Assembly (NCBI GenBank): GCA_030620095.1
Contig: JAUTXW010000214.1
Span: 1,492,001-1,556,000, forward strand
DNA from: Kuschelorhynchus macadamiae
Lineage: Eukaryota; Arthropoda; Insecta; Coleoptera; Curculionidae
DNA: 64,000 bases
Direction: 5' to 3'
A program made the position numbers and the translations under genes. Below are positions 9,985 through 22,385 of the stretch, piece by piece (positions within the stretch are counted from its first letter, which is position 1; each line of letters opens with the position of its first letter). The notes under the pieces were generated by a model, which worked only from the letters and a program-made list of their open reading frames with translations, did no database searches and was not told the DNA's origin.

Positions 9985-12100
9985 TAGGTACAAATAAAAT
10001 AAGTTTTTGTTCAAAAATGGTAAGTTTTAATTTGTTTACAATAGCAGTTTTGACAAAAACAACTGTAATGGCTGTAAGGAATAGACTATACCAATAGAAC
10101 AGAGTATATAATTTCTTAAAATATCTTTTTCTCATGATAAATGCTAAACATGAGTATTTCAAAGAAGTCGTTAAAGTAAAGCTATCTAATATTAGTTTTG
10201 AGAGTTTTTAAAATCTAAACCAAATAATAAATATCATTTATCCCAAACGCTATCTGCTAGATTGTGTAGACAGATTTACGTATGGATTAACCTTCTTAAG
10301 TGTTATCGTATATGCTTCACCTTTGAGAGTTCATCATGGTCCCATATGAACCTGTGGCATAGGAAGCTTTAATTTAAGTTAATGCTAATAATAATTGAAA
10401 TATTTTATTTAGTTCGATTCAATTATACTATATTGTCAACTTACTATGTTAAAAATACAATAGAATATTTTATAATAGAAGGGGTTTCAAGAATTCCATG
10501 TTTTTTTTTGGAAAGCATTGTTTCCCTTCAGAAAAGATTGGCTGAGAGGATTTTTCTTTCTTTTTCGCCGTGGTCTTTTTGAGCCAGAACGCTTAAGTTT
10601 AAGTTTTAGGCATTTATATAGAAGGTACTTTTATCCCATTTAGACGGAAATGTAATTATTGTTTGAAATACATACATAAAGTTCAGGGTGCGTCTATGAC
10701 GACGCATTGCATCTCAGCCAACCAGGCAGTTCTTGTCAATTTAGCCGACCTTTTTTCTGATTTCCAAAACAAGACTCAGTCTGTGACACACTTTTGTTTG
10801 TTACAGTTGATTTTAAATTCTTCTTTTGTGGTGGTTTATGGGGCTTTACGTATACAGTGGCTTATTGAAGTACCAAATATTTCATTTAAATAAACCACCT
10901 GCTAGTTAAAATAAATATATTCAAGAAGAAGATAGCATCGTTGTTTCAGTTTGCTGTTGTTCGAGTTATACGTGGCCGCTGAATTGGTGAGTTAAGATGT
11001 TTAATTAAATTTATACTAACAATTATAATTGATAACATTGTAATTTATAAATTATGAAGAAGCCAACAGGGTGCCTTTGATTTTACTTATCATATCTTGG
11101 TTAATTTCAGTAATGTGATAGGGTTGCCCACTATGTCTCAAATAAATAAATAAAATAAATAAATAATTTTAAATATTATAAATAACCGCTCTATAACTCT
11201 GTTACATGGCGAAAGGAATTCGTTTCGCCTTGCTAGATGGCAGTAGTGTAACATATAAGAAGGTTGTGAATAACGTAACTAGTCTTGAAAAATAAAATGA
11301 TTAAAAAATGTAATATGTTTAAATTGTAACAAAGTAAAGTCTTGGTTTAGCCGAAAAAAAAAATTTAAAAACTAAAAAAAAGGCGTCCAAAAATGATCTT
11401 GTTGCCTTCTTCTTCTTTGGCTATTTGAAATGTTTTATTTGAAGCTATTTAGAGAAATATGCCTAATAAAATACACAAAAGATATGTCTTTGTAGATTGT
11501 AGACGTACCGTTTCTGTACAAACAAATATTATATTTAATTATTTATACTCCTTTCAGCCAAAGCTTTTACCTGGGAAATTTCTCCGCAAGGGAAAAGCCA
11601 CGAAAATACATTTACATTCATGGGTCTTTGATAAAAGCATTGTCGCATAGGGAGAGAAAGAGAAATATATTTTACACTGACTCTTAGCAAATATAAGGGA
11701 CAGGCCAGAATTCGCCACTTGCGGGCAAACGACACTCTGGCGATGTTTTATTATTCAATAAAAATTTTATTTTATGCGCTTTTGTAGATGTAACGGAGAA
11801 ATGAAATTACATGCAGGATGTCTAGCATTAACTCGATGCTTTTCTGGAACTCTTCATTTTATTTTCGGGAATAAATTTTTCTTGTATATTTAATTTTGAA
11901 TAACTATTTATTTCTAAAAATTTAAGAAAATGTACACATTTTTAAAAGTTTCAGTTCAAGAGTTTATAAATAAATGCTTTTTTCAAAAAATATTTGTGTA
12001 TACTTATTTTATCTTGCACTTTTTAGCATTATTTTTTATTTTTTTATGCCCCCTGGATAAAATATTCACGATTGGACCCCATAATATTGTATTGTCATTG
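9985..12100. other. No gene recognised; short A-rich repeat and a hairpin
   Basis: No supported coding sequence. A short AAATA-rich tract at about 11142-11168 looks like the tail of a retroelement. At 11209-11230 GGCGAAA and TTTCGCC form a 7-bp hairpin. The ORFs at 9860-10162, 10663-10893 and 11930-12166 lack any family motif. Confidence 0.45.
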
Positions 12101-12117
12101 GGTTTATGTTATTGTGT

Positions 12118-12143
12118 ACCAAATCTCAGTCAATTCCGACAAC
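12118..12143 (+). repeat. Short direct repeat flanking the CR1 element, left copy
   Basis: ACCAAATCTCAGTCAATTCC followed by GACAAC. The same 26 bases with one change occur at 16125-16150, just after the CR1 3' end. Similarity extends weakly upstream through GTTTATGT in both. Confidence 0.7.
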
Positions 12144-12288
12144 AGGAACTGTTTTCTACTATTTAGCATTACTTTTTACGCACCCTGTATAAGATTTTCA
12201 TTTTTAGAGACCATCCAGAAAAAGTAAGCCTTTTTAAGTTAAAAATAATAACATAATTTATATTCGTTATTATATACAAATAAATACA

Positions 12289-12964
12289 ATGGTATTCACC
12301 GAACGACAAAAGACCGAACTTAAATCTTTATCTGGCGATATAGTACGAGACGTAGTAAAAAAAAACTATAATGGATCAGGAATTTTTAAATTCACTAATC
12401 GGTAAAATTTCGGAGGTCACATTAAAAATTGCCGATAGTCTAGCGGATTTATCAGCAAAAATAAACATTCTGGAAACTCAATTAGGAGCAGTAGAAAGGG
12501 AAAATGAGCAACTGAAAATGAAAATGGACGATCTGGAGCAACTAACTAAATTAAATCAACTAAGAATATATGGTCTACCTGAAAACAAAAACAAGCATAA
12601 CAAAAACCAGCTTAACGAACAGATCGTAAAGGTGCTTGAAAATAAACTTGGTCTGCAAGGAATAACTCCCGTATACTGTTATCGAATGGGTTCTTTCAAA
12701 AATAATAAAAACAGAGTTACATTGGTATATTTCGACAGTCTTCATCAAAGAAATGCCGTGTTTTAAAATAAAAGGAAGTTGAAGGGAAGTACGATGGTAA
12801 TAGTTGAAGAACTAACAAAAACCCGACACGAACTACTAATTTTAGCAAAAGATAAACTGGGCAAGGACTTGGTATGGACAGCAGGGGGCAAAATTTTCAC
12901 AAAAGTAAACAACAAAAAAATCTGGCTGAAGAACGAAGCTGATGTTGCAAATATAAACGAATAA
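12289..12964 (+). pseudogene. CR1-type LINE ORF1 (coiled coil plus C-terminal domain)
   Basis: Probable RNA-chaperone-like ORF1 protein of the LINE that follows. The ATG at 12289 gives MVFTERQKTELKSL. The nine-A run at 12357-12365 has one A too many to join this to the main frame (12371 on). A heptad-like coiled coil covers about residues 40-80 (ISEVTLKIADSLADLSAK, LETQLGAVERENEQ). Then comes an RRM-like segment (LRIYGLPENKNKHN, VTLVYFDSLHQRNAVF). An in-frame TAA at 12764-12766 interrupts it, after which the same frame continues with a basic C-terminal domain (VIVEELTKTRHELLILAKD) to 12964. It precedes the endonuclease/RT frame by about 150 bases, the normal two-ORF layout. Confidence 0.75.
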
Positions 12965-13115
12965 TTGCCGGAACCTATCAAGTAAATTTAACTTTTACAA
13001 CACATTCTTTTTGCAATTTATTTTTATAATACTTTCATTTTTTTTTATTATTATTTTTTGCTTGATTTTGTATTTTGTAACCTGGTTGGTACCCATGCCT
13101 GATTATGCTTGATCA

Positions 13116-15890
13116 ATGAAGAATCTGAGTTGTGCTTTCTTAAATGTGAGATCGCTTGTACCACATTTCTCTGACTTCAAAGACCTTGTTAATCAATCTA
13201 AGTTTGATGTCATAGGTGTCTCAGAAACTTGGCTAATCTCTAATGTTACAGATCATGTAATTCATATAAATGGCTATTTTATTGTAAGGGGGGATAGGCC
13301 TGCTAGAGGAGGAGGTGTGGCATTTTACATAAAAAATAACTTACAATTTTCTGTGTCACTCCGATGTGAATGATGTTCTTGAGGAAATTTGTATTGAGAC
13401 GTCTGTTTTTAAAAGAAAATTTGTAATTGGTGTACTTTATAGGCCCCCTAAGGGCAATATTTCGAAATTTTTAAATATATTTGAGAAACGACTATCTGAT
13501 TTTCAACCCTCTGATATCATTTGTGGTGGAGACATTAACATAAATTTTCTAAATGTAACTGATCAATATACGAACACGTTTTATGATTACATAGAATCGC
13601 TAAATTTACAACAAATAATAAAAGAGCCTACCAGGGTAACAAAAACTAGTTCTTGCTTACTGGATGTGATTTTAATTTCGAACGAGGAAAGCAGTTTTGA
13701 CTCTGGAGTGAGAGATCCTGGTATATCTGACCATTTCCTGACGTATTGCGAGTTGCAACATACCGTAGAAAAAAGTGCTGAAACTATTAGCTATAGAAAC
13801 TTAAAAAATATCTGCAAAGATTTACTTAATGAGTTCTTAGCTCTGACTCCATTTGAAAACATTATTTATGTTGAAACTATAAATGACAAGGTAGCCGCTA
13901 TTAATAATTTCTTAATAAATATATTTGATATACTGTCACCCATTGTGAAATTAAAATTAAAAAAGGAAAGTCCATCATGGCTTACTTATACTATAAAAAA
14001 TATGATTCAATTAAAACATAAAAGCTTACAAAAAATATAAAAAAAAACAAAAATGATACTAACTGGAATTTTTACAAACAATTAAAAACAAACAAATATT
14101 GCAGTTCGTCAAGAGAAAAAACTGTATCTCCAATACGCTATAAATACTAGTATAAATAATTCAAAATTATTCTGGAAACGACTAAAAGAACTTAATATCT
14201 ACTCTACAAAAAAACCAAATGTAATACCAGATCATTTTAATAATCCAAATGAAATTAGCAAACACTTTTTAAAATCGTCTAATAATAACTCAGTTAACAC
14301 CACTCTTCTTAATTTTTATAATAACAATCTGAAATCTCAAACAATAACAACTTTTAAATTTCATACAGTGTCCGAAAATACCGTACGGGATTATCTATTC
14401 GAAATAAAATCGCTTGCTACTGGGGCCGATCAAATTAATTTGGATATGGTATTGTGCATTAATAGAGTTCTTCCTTTTATAACAAATATTATAAATTCAT
14501 GTATAATTGACAGCATGTTTCAAGAGCTTGGAAAATATCAAAAATCTTTCCCCTTCCTAAAAAACAAAAAGTGGAATCTTAAAATGATCTGAGGCCAATA
14601 AGCATCCTACCGGTTTTGTCGAAAATATTGGAAAAAATAATGAATAAGCAAATAAGAGAAGATATTCTGCCTACATGCCAGTCGAGTTTTAGGTCAGGGT
14701 TTAGCTGCACTACGGCACTTTTGTCTGTTGTTGACGATACCGTTGAAGGCGTAGACAGAGGTAAAGCTACTGCTTTGATATTGATAGATTATAGCAAGGC
14801 ATTTGATAGACTAAACCATGATTTGCTTATATCAATTCTTCGCTATATTGGTTTTGATATGACCGCAACTGAATTAATGAGCAGCTATTTAAAAAATAGA
14901 ATGCAATATGTAGAGACGGGAGGGCGTGTGTCATCCGTGTCAACTCTAAACTGTGGTGTGCCACAGGGATCAATACTTGGACCACTATTATTTTGCATAT
15001 ATACTGGCAATATTGCAAGTTGTCTAAAATACTGCAAATTTCATCTATACGCAGATGACACACAACTCTACGTGTCCTTTAATCCCAATGAAATGCACTC
15101 AATTCAGGATAAAATTAACGAGGACTTAAATCGCTTAATACAATTTTCCGATAAACATCATTTAGAAATAAATGCTTCAAAGACAACTTTTATGGTTTTC
15201 GGGAAAAATCGTGAAATATTGCAAAATAACATTGTAATAAAAGTTGGTGCAGCGAAAATGGCTTACTCTAACACTTGTCGTAACTTGGGTTTATATTTTG
15301 ATACAACTTTAAGGTTCAAGTCACATATCAATAAGTGCATTCAAAAAGCTTATGCAAATTTGAAGATATTATTTCCTCATAGGCAACTTCTATCCAGATC
15401 TCAAAAAATCAATCAACACATATTCATTAGTCTTAAGCCATTTCAATTTTGCAGATGTTGTATATAATTCCTATTTCGATAAAATAGATAAAGATAGAAT
15501 TCAACGCGTTCAAAAATCTTGTTTGAGGCTTATTTACGGCATTCGTCGCCGAGAACCTGTTTCGCATAAATTGAGTCAAACAAACTGGCTCTCTATGGAA
15601 AACCGTAGAAAATTACATGCTGCTACCTTGTTTCACACAAAAATTCTTAGCAATCGCCCCTCGTATCTCACTTGCAAAATTCGCTATAGAACAGACGTAC
15701 ATTCACTTCATCTAAGACATCGCGGACGCATTTCTCCCCCGCCTCACAGCACGGCTTTTTATCAGAGAACATTTTCTTACAACGTTTTTTCTCTTTACAA
15801 TGGAATTCCTGATAAATTTAAAACATTGACTGTTTGATCATTTAGGAGTCAATATAAAACATTTTTACTAAATAGTTAAATAGTGCGTTC
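13116..15890 (+). pseudogene. CR1-type LINE ORF2: endonuclease plus reverse transcriptase, multiply frameshifted
   Basis: Endonuclease part: LSCAFLNVRSLVPH, VSETWL, GGGVAFYIKNN, then after a frameshift near 13366 VLYRPPKGN, GGDININ, SSCLLDVILIS and ISDHFLTYCEL. The frame breaks again at 14040 and near 14510. The reverse transcriptase core is intact from 14616: SSFRSGFSCTTALLSVVDD, IDYSKAFDRLNHDLL (motif A Asp present), CGVPQGSILGPLLF and YADDTQLY. After 15467 the thumb and C-terminal region continue in another frame (LRLIYGIRRREPVSHKL, FSYNVFSLYNGIPDKFK) to about 15890. Domain order and motifs match CR1-clade LINEs. It is inactive because of at least four frame breaks, though the catalytic palm is preserved. 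Confidence 0.85.
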
Positions 15891-16124
15891 ATGGTGATCT
15901 CGCATTTTTGTTATTTTTTAGTTTTTATCTTTTCTTGCCTATCAGGTATGATGGTGCTCAATACGGAATAATAATAATATTGGTATTCTTTCTAAGAGGG
16001 TTGAACTTGGATCTTTTTAAAATTGCTCTCCAACCTCCTTTTTGCCTATTTTTTACTATTTCTTTATATTTATTAATATTATTATTATTATAATATGGTA
16101 TTATCAACAAGTTTATGTACGTAT

Positions 16125-16150
16125 ACCAAATCTCAGTCAATTCCGATAAC
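16125..16150 (+). repeat. Short direct repeat flanking the CR1 element, right copy
   Basis: ACCAAATCTCAGTCAATTCC followed by GATAAC; one mismatch to 12118-12143. Confidence 0.7.
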
Positions 16151-17375
16151 TTTAATATCAGCCAAAAGTTATTTATCATTTCGTGGTCATCGAGAAATTA
16201 TTGAAAATTTAAATTGATTTTTTTTACAACAGTGCTTCTATCACATTACTATATTAATGAAAGTTTTAAAAACGCCTACTGCATTTGCGCGATACGTAAG
16301 TAAGGCAAATACAAACTGAACTATTTCACAGTTATGTAAAATATGTCTTCAAAAAACTTGTAGATAAAATAAATGTAGCTGATCTTTTTCTCTTATGTTA
16401 GACTCTACTCAAGATATTCCCAAAAAAGATAAATTAAGAGAGAATCGTTCAAATTATTAAAAAAGCAAATGTTTTAGCCATTAACTTTAAAATTAGGGAC
16501 TATATTTATGGTGTTTTAAGAATTAAAATATCAATCTGCCCCTGGTATGACTGGACCGATTTCAAATATATTGAAAAATCCTAAAATTCTAATAGTTAAC
16601 TGGATAGGGTGGTGTTAGCGTGTTGAGCGGTGTCAATGGATACAATCCATGGCAGCAATAAAAATATTTTGATATTTTAAAACCTTTCACAAAGAATTAA
16701 TTGAAATTGTCTAAAAAAAGAAGAAATTTAAGAAGCTTCGGTTTAAAAAAAAAAGGAAGTGGAGAATTTGAATTTATATTTATTTCCTTCTTTATGTTTA
16801 AAAGTTAAAGTCAAGTATACTTCTCTTCAAGTACTAAACTTTTAATATCGATTTCGTTGTAGCAGCATCAATTTTAGATACTGTTCGAAAAAACTTCTGA
16901 CTTAAGAGAAGGGGAGGACTATAACCGTTTAAAATGAGGCGTAATCGATCTGGCAAAAAATGAAATAGGTAAAAAACAAGAATTTGAAGTTCAACAAAAA
17001 GTAAAAAAAAACTTTTCAATTTTGCTCAGGCTTTCATTTTAAAAGTAGAGACAAATTGTTTTAAGGTTAATATTTATTATATTATTGATATTATTTTTAT
17101 TCAACTAAAACAACGGTTTTCTTCTATGCTTTCTATACAAAAGGAATAATTCTTACAACCTCGAAATTTATTTGTAAAATACAACTGAAGTAACTTTACA
17201 AAAATGTGATAGTTTATGTGCTAAGTTTCCAAAAATGTTTAGTAATTGTGTTCCTAATCAGTTTTTCTATGTTGTGGAAGTTAATGGACATAACATGTAC
17301 AGCATAGAGAGGCCCATGAACATATTCTGCACTGGGGCCTATGGACCTTTATATCCGTCATTGCCTTTTGGTGCA
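16151..17375. other. No gene recognised
   Basis: AT-rich sequence with no motif-bearing ORF (the frame at 16834-17019 is not supported) and no terminal repeats that I can pair. Confidence 0.5.
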
Positions 17376-18010
17376 CTAACCTCCTATAAGGAGGTATTGT
17401 AATCGTGAAAAGTCACCCTCCGAGATTTTTTCAGGTCTTTACGTTTCAGGGTCACTAGATGCCGAAAAACAGGTTTTCTCAATTTCGTCGCTCTGTCCGT
17501 CTGACAGTCGGTCTGTCTGTTCGCGGCATAGCTAAAAAACTGCTCACCCGTAAAAATCCAATGTGGCAAAACGAAATGGCGACACAGTGAACTTACTACT
17601 AAAAAACTACTTATCCAATTCATCTCAAATGGCACAAAAGTCAAGTATTATGTAGAAATTACCTGGTAAAATTAACTAATCCAAGATGGCGGAACAAAAT
17701 GGCGGCTTAATAAAATATTTAAAAATTTAGCCTGAAAACAATACGCAATGGGTTGATTTCAAACTGTGTGCCATAACTATTTATGGTATAGATATGATCT
17801 AGTAAAACTGTGTGTGTGACTAATTCAAGAGTGCAAAATATAATGATACATAGGAATGAACTGATAACATTTTGGTATGGATATAAGATAGCAAGACAAA
17901 ATGGCAGCCTAATAATCTATTAAAAAAAAACGACCTGAAAAAAACTATTCATTAGGTTAATTTCAAATTTTGTGCAAGCATTAAGTTTGATTTAGAGATA
18001 AACTGGTAAA
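17376..18010 (+). repeat. (TCTG)n / ATGGCGG repeat, cluster II
   Basis: Begins with the hairpin ACCTCCT-ATA-AGGAGGT (17379-17395), then TATTGTAATCGTGAAAAGTC, the TCTG-rich block and CGGCATAGCTAAAAAACTGC. At least two ATGGCGG sub-repeats follow, the clearest at about 17682-17707. The hairpin before TATTGTAATCG is replaced by other inverted sequences in clusters III and V, so it may mark the element's end. Confidence 0.75.
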
Positions 18011-19090
18011 ATTGTAGACGAATTTGAACTGTGTAAAAATAAATGACATGTTGCGGTAAATGCAAGGTAGAATTGTGTTTGTTTTAATTCTTAACTGTGT
18101 GTCTTAATGAAAAGGGTATCTTAGAAAACATAAAAATGACAGCATCCATTTTCAACCGGTATATATTAAAACGTTCTCCCACTTACACAATTTTCTTTTA
18201 AGATATGAGATGAGATTATTAGGTCAACAAGAAGAGATCTGTTTAGTATATTTAAATTATGAGGGCACTAAAAATTAGACGAGAAATCTCATGTATATTT
18301 ATATTAAGACTTTGGTTTTAACCTTAAAATATAAAAACAAGAGAGACCCAACTATTTACATTTACCACGGGAACACAGATTGAATTTTTTCTCTCTCCAC
18401 TACTTCGATAGGTGTATGTAGCCGTAAGGTTTTAAAAATTGTCAAATATTCTAAACCAAGTTTTATCCAATTACTCCAGTATGTTTATATATTTTCATAA
18501 CACAGTTATATACATAGACCAAAAAATATTATTTTATTCACTCAGTTAAGTAATTATCTAAGGTTTTTAAAGTAAATTACAAAGAAATACAAAAACGTAA
18601 TGATAAAAATATTACCAAATAGAACTGGAAACGACGCTACGAAAAATTCACGTGCCTTACAAGTAGTTTTACAACTATTCATTCATAGCAATAATCATAG
18701 CACTGTTGTTTTATAGACTAATTACAAAACAGACGCTGCATTGTTGTCATTTTTATTACCGCGTTCGATGGTTGTTGTTTATATATTTTTTTTAGTTTTT
18801 TAATGATTTTATAAGTTCTTGTAGTTATGTATAAATGAACAACTATGGTGGAGAAGTGTGTTGTTTGTGGAAATACGGACTATTTAAGTCCAGAAGTATC
18901 ACATTACAAGTAAGTCTTGACGTAATTAAGGTTAGATATCAGTGGTGTTCGAACTGTAAGGCCTCAGCATTTACACATAATAATTTGATATTTAAGGCAT
19001 TCGAGTATGTTAATTGACATGGAAAACAAGATCAAAATGGGTACTAATGGAGCAAAAGCCAATATTTTGCCAATTTTGGGTTGGAAATTC
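18011..19090. other. No gene recognised
   Basis: AT-rich, no supported ORF and no paired repeats. The frames at 18835-19017 and 19007-19276 run into the Penelope-like terminal repeat and have no family features. Confidence 0.5.
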
Positions 19091-19419
19091 ATAAAATTAA
19101 AACGATTTTTTAATTATTTGTCATATTTAATTCAATTTGACGTTTCGACAGGTAGTTCCATGTCTTTTTCAAAAATATTTTTACTTTTCCTAAAACATAT
19201 TGTAAAAATAAACAATCTAAGATTTTACAAAATCAAAAACTATCTTACCATGAGACGTAAATCAAAAGGTCAATAACACCAATTAACATTTAAGCAAAAT
19301 AAAATACACATAGCACATTGTCATTTTGTCAAACAAATACAAACACAGAACATCTATTCCAGACTAACTGAAACATATAGTGTAGGAATGTAAACTCCAC
19401 AGCAGTCACTACATGGGAT

Positions 19420-20176
19420 CTCATACACAACGTTGCTTCTTTTTAAGTTGGGTGTTTTGCTTTTTAGAACGCTAAAATTTTTATTAAGTAAATTAAAACC
19501 TTTATGAGCCAAATGTGTTATATTTGGCAAATAAATGCTTCATCTGTTCGGACAAACCTTGTACATATGGTATGTTAAAAAATTGCTTTTAATATTTTTT
19601 TTGGAAATTATATTTGTTTTATTATTAAATGTATGTATTCTCTGCTTAAAAATTTTTTAAATTAAATGTTCAGGATAACTATTTTCTAGGAACGCATGTT
19701 TGGCTTTATTTATCGAATTTTCCCTATATTCAACAACTGACAGTTGAATTGTTCTATCAGCTAAAGCAATGATAACAGATTTTTTTTGGGAGAGGGGATT
19801 CTGAGATTTATAATTTGTGTACCCTGATGACCAGGTTTTTTAGTGTACCATTCTGTTCTGATTGTATTATTTTTGTGTAAAGTGAGATCTAAGAAGTTTC
19901 TTTCATTTTTATGTTCGATTTCGATGGTAAATTGGAGTTTTACGTGATAATTATTAAAGGTGTTTAATATATACTCAGCTTCATTTTGAGGGTTGCACAA
20001 ATACAATGATCAACGTGGCGATAAAAAAATTGCATTTCAAATTTTAATTGGGGAATTATAGTCTCCTCAAAGTCTTCCAAAACTAGTTGGGCTATTGCAC
20101 TTGAGATACGCGAACCCATGGCACAACCATCAATTTGTTGAAAAAAATTATTATTGTAAAGAATGGCTAAATTCAC
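19420..20176 (-). pseudogene. Penelope-like reverse transcriptase fragment
   Basis: Reading from 20176 downward: FFQQIDGCAMGSRISSAIAQ, then FYRHVDHCI where active elements have FYRYVDDC, so the catalytic YVDD pair is lost. After a frame change come IEHKNERNFLDLTLHKNN and ALADRTIQLSVVEYRENS. Further on are HLAHKGFNLLNKN and NVVYEIPCSDCCGVYI, the start of the GIY-YIG domain. There the coding sequence stops abruptly and the terminal repeat begins, so most of the endonuclease is deleted. Several stops interrupt the frame. Family assignment follows from motif order. Confidence 0.75.
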
Positions 20177-20391
20177 ATGAATACGACAAGGGAAACCCCA
20201 CAGCGCTCACTAAACACGAAAATCAAACTAACCATAAATTCAATTTTTCCAAGGTAAGAATTTTAAAAACGGAATTTCATAAACGGAAAAGAGAGATATA
20301 TGAATCTATTGAAATCGGTAAAAATAAAAATGCCATTAATGACAAAAAAGATGTTAATTTAGTAAACACAATTTTTTTCAACACCATCTAA
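20168..20391 (+). pseudogene. Penelope-like GIY-YIG C-terminal tail, inverted copy
   Basis: Reads TALTKHENQTNHKFNFSKVR and REIYESIEIGKNKNAINDKK, the C-terminal half of a Penelope GIY-YIG domain with its ALTKHE helix. It is on the opposite strand to the neighbouring reverse transcriptase and leads directly into the right terminal repeat. Residues before about position 25 of the open frame are antisense of the RT and not coding. Confidence 0.75.
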
Positions 20392-20850
20392 GTTCCCCAA
20401 ATCTGTATAAAATAAATAAATATTTAAATAATAAAAACTCTCCGGTAGCCGCTAAAAAAGTATTATGATAAAAATGAATTCCTACACTATATATTTCAGT
20501 TAGTCTGCAATAGATGTTCTGTGTTTGTATTTGTTTGACAAAATGACAATGTGCTGTGTGTATTTTATTTTGCTTAAATGTTAATTGGTGTCATTGACCT
20601 TTTGATTTACGCCTCGTGGTAAGATAATGTCTGATTTTTTAAAATCTTAGATTGTTTATTTTTTGCAATATGTTTTAGGAAAAATAAAACAAAAACATTT
20701 TTGAAAAAGACATGGAACTACTTGTCGAAACGTCAAATTGAATTAAATATGACAAATAATTGAAAAATCGTTTTAATTTTATTAACACGCATCCCAAGAA
20801 AAGTACCTAATTACAATATATATTTAAAGGTTCAAGAAAAATATTTGCGA

Positions 20851-21168
<318 letters not shown>

Positions 21169-21170
21169 GT

Positions 21171-22009
21171 TGATTCTTAGTCCATCACGGATGGAAAAAT
21201 TCGATGTGTTTTCATTCCGGGTGTACATCCATTCACTACTCTCGTTCTGAAAAGAACAGTTTTGGGGATGTTTCGCCAAAATCACATTTGGCATTTTTGA
21301 AGATTGCCTTCGTCCGAATAGAGACAGTCAGCCAACCAAATTAACAACTGCTTGCAATATTTGACACTATACTAATTGAATATTCATGAAAGGATATAAA
21401 AACCTTATATCATTTTGCAGCATTATTTAAAAGATCAGTAAAATTCCTTTTACCCGAAACTTTCCTCGTAACGGTTTACACCCCACACATAAAAACAAGT
21501 GTTTATACATCTATATAGTTATTTTGTAATAAATTAACATATAAATGTCAATATGAGTTAATTTTGTTATTGCGAGGAATGTTCTGTTATTTTTGAATCC
21601 AAGTACCCAAGTGCCCAAGTACCCAAGTTTTATCTTATAAGAAATTACAAATAAAATGTGTATTGTAGAATTCATTATGAGGGATGTTCCGGGCAAAAAA
21701 CAATGCTCTAATTTTTTAAATTTTTCTAACGTATACATACATATTTACATACATATGTACATACATACATAATTACGAACATACAAATATACATACTATT
21801 TTAAAATTTTTGTTTTATTTATCGATATTATTTTATAATTACATATCTATAAAAAAATCAATTATGGTATTTATTATTTTCCTCCATAAAAAGAGATTTT
21901 TTTGTAGGAAATGGAATTTTACTGACTTTTCACAGTCCTAACACTTAACACTTAACTTTTCAAACAATAAATTATGTCGCTATTTTGTTTCGCCATGTAG
22001 GATATACCA
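21171..22009. other. No gene; one GAAAC-flanked hairpin on the minus strand
   Basis: No supported ORF. At about 21262-21290, minus strand, ATGCCAAA-TGTGAT-TTTGGC is followed by GAAACATCC, the same hairpin-plus-GAAAC layout as the Penelope-like terminal motifs but without a CUGANGA. A CATA/TACA-rich stretch lies at 21731-21795. Confidence 0.4.
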
Positions 22010-22250
22010 AATTTTACAGATTGGTCCCATTTTCCCACTTGATTTTTGTGTAAGACTTCATCCCCATATAACTCCTAATTTATGACCAAAATTTGAAATC
22101 AATCGGATACGTAGGTTTTTAGCTATGCCGCAAACCGACAGACACACCGGCGGATTTGAGAATTTCAACAACCCTGAAAAGTGAAGATCTGCAAAAATCT
22201 CGGAGGGGGATTTCTATACGATTACAATACTTTCCTCCTACAAAGAAAGT
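22010..22250 (-). repeat. (TCTG)n / ATGGCGG repeat, cluster III, partial
   Basis: Inverse-orientation partial copy: TTGAAATCAATCGGATACG, a GACAGACA remnant and ATCTCGGAGGGGGATTTC, ending at ACGATTACAATAC. Confidence 0.7.
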
Positions 22251-22385
22251 GAAAAGGAACCGCAAAATATTTATATTACTTGCTTTCTGATTTTGACAGA
22301 CACTTAAAATTAGCAAAGACACATTAAATTTCTTGCTGTAAACATATATTAAATTAAAGAGAAATGAGCTGCCGCTGGTCTATAG

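Larger units (their letters stand above)
12289..16096 (+). mobile_element. CR1-type LINE, near full length in coding content
   Basis: ORF1 (12289-12964) and ORF2 (13116-15890) in the standard order, ending in an (ATT)n-like microsatellite tail at about 16070-16096 rather than poly-A, as is common for CR1. The 5' boundary is taken at the ORF1 ATG; the untranslated part upstream cannot be delimited. Confidence 0.8.
19091..20786 (-). mobile_element. Penelope-like element, internally deleted, with inverted terminal repeats
   Basis: Terminal repeats of about 300 bp in inverted orientation at 19091-19391 and 20477-20786 (shared blocks AATTCAATTTGACGTTTCGA and TGTCATTTTGTCAAACAAAT). Between them are a minus-strand reverse-transcriptase remnant (20176 to about 19420) and a plus-strand GIY-YIG tail (20168-20391), meeting head to head near 20170. 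The arrangement implies that a 3' fragment of the element was joined in inverse orientation upstream of a 5'-truncated copy. The same topology is seen at 39890-42581. Confidence 0.75.

Noticed and set aside
9860..10162. 100-residue minus-strand ORF
   Set aside because: It overlaps the second hammerhead-like hairpin region and has no family motif.
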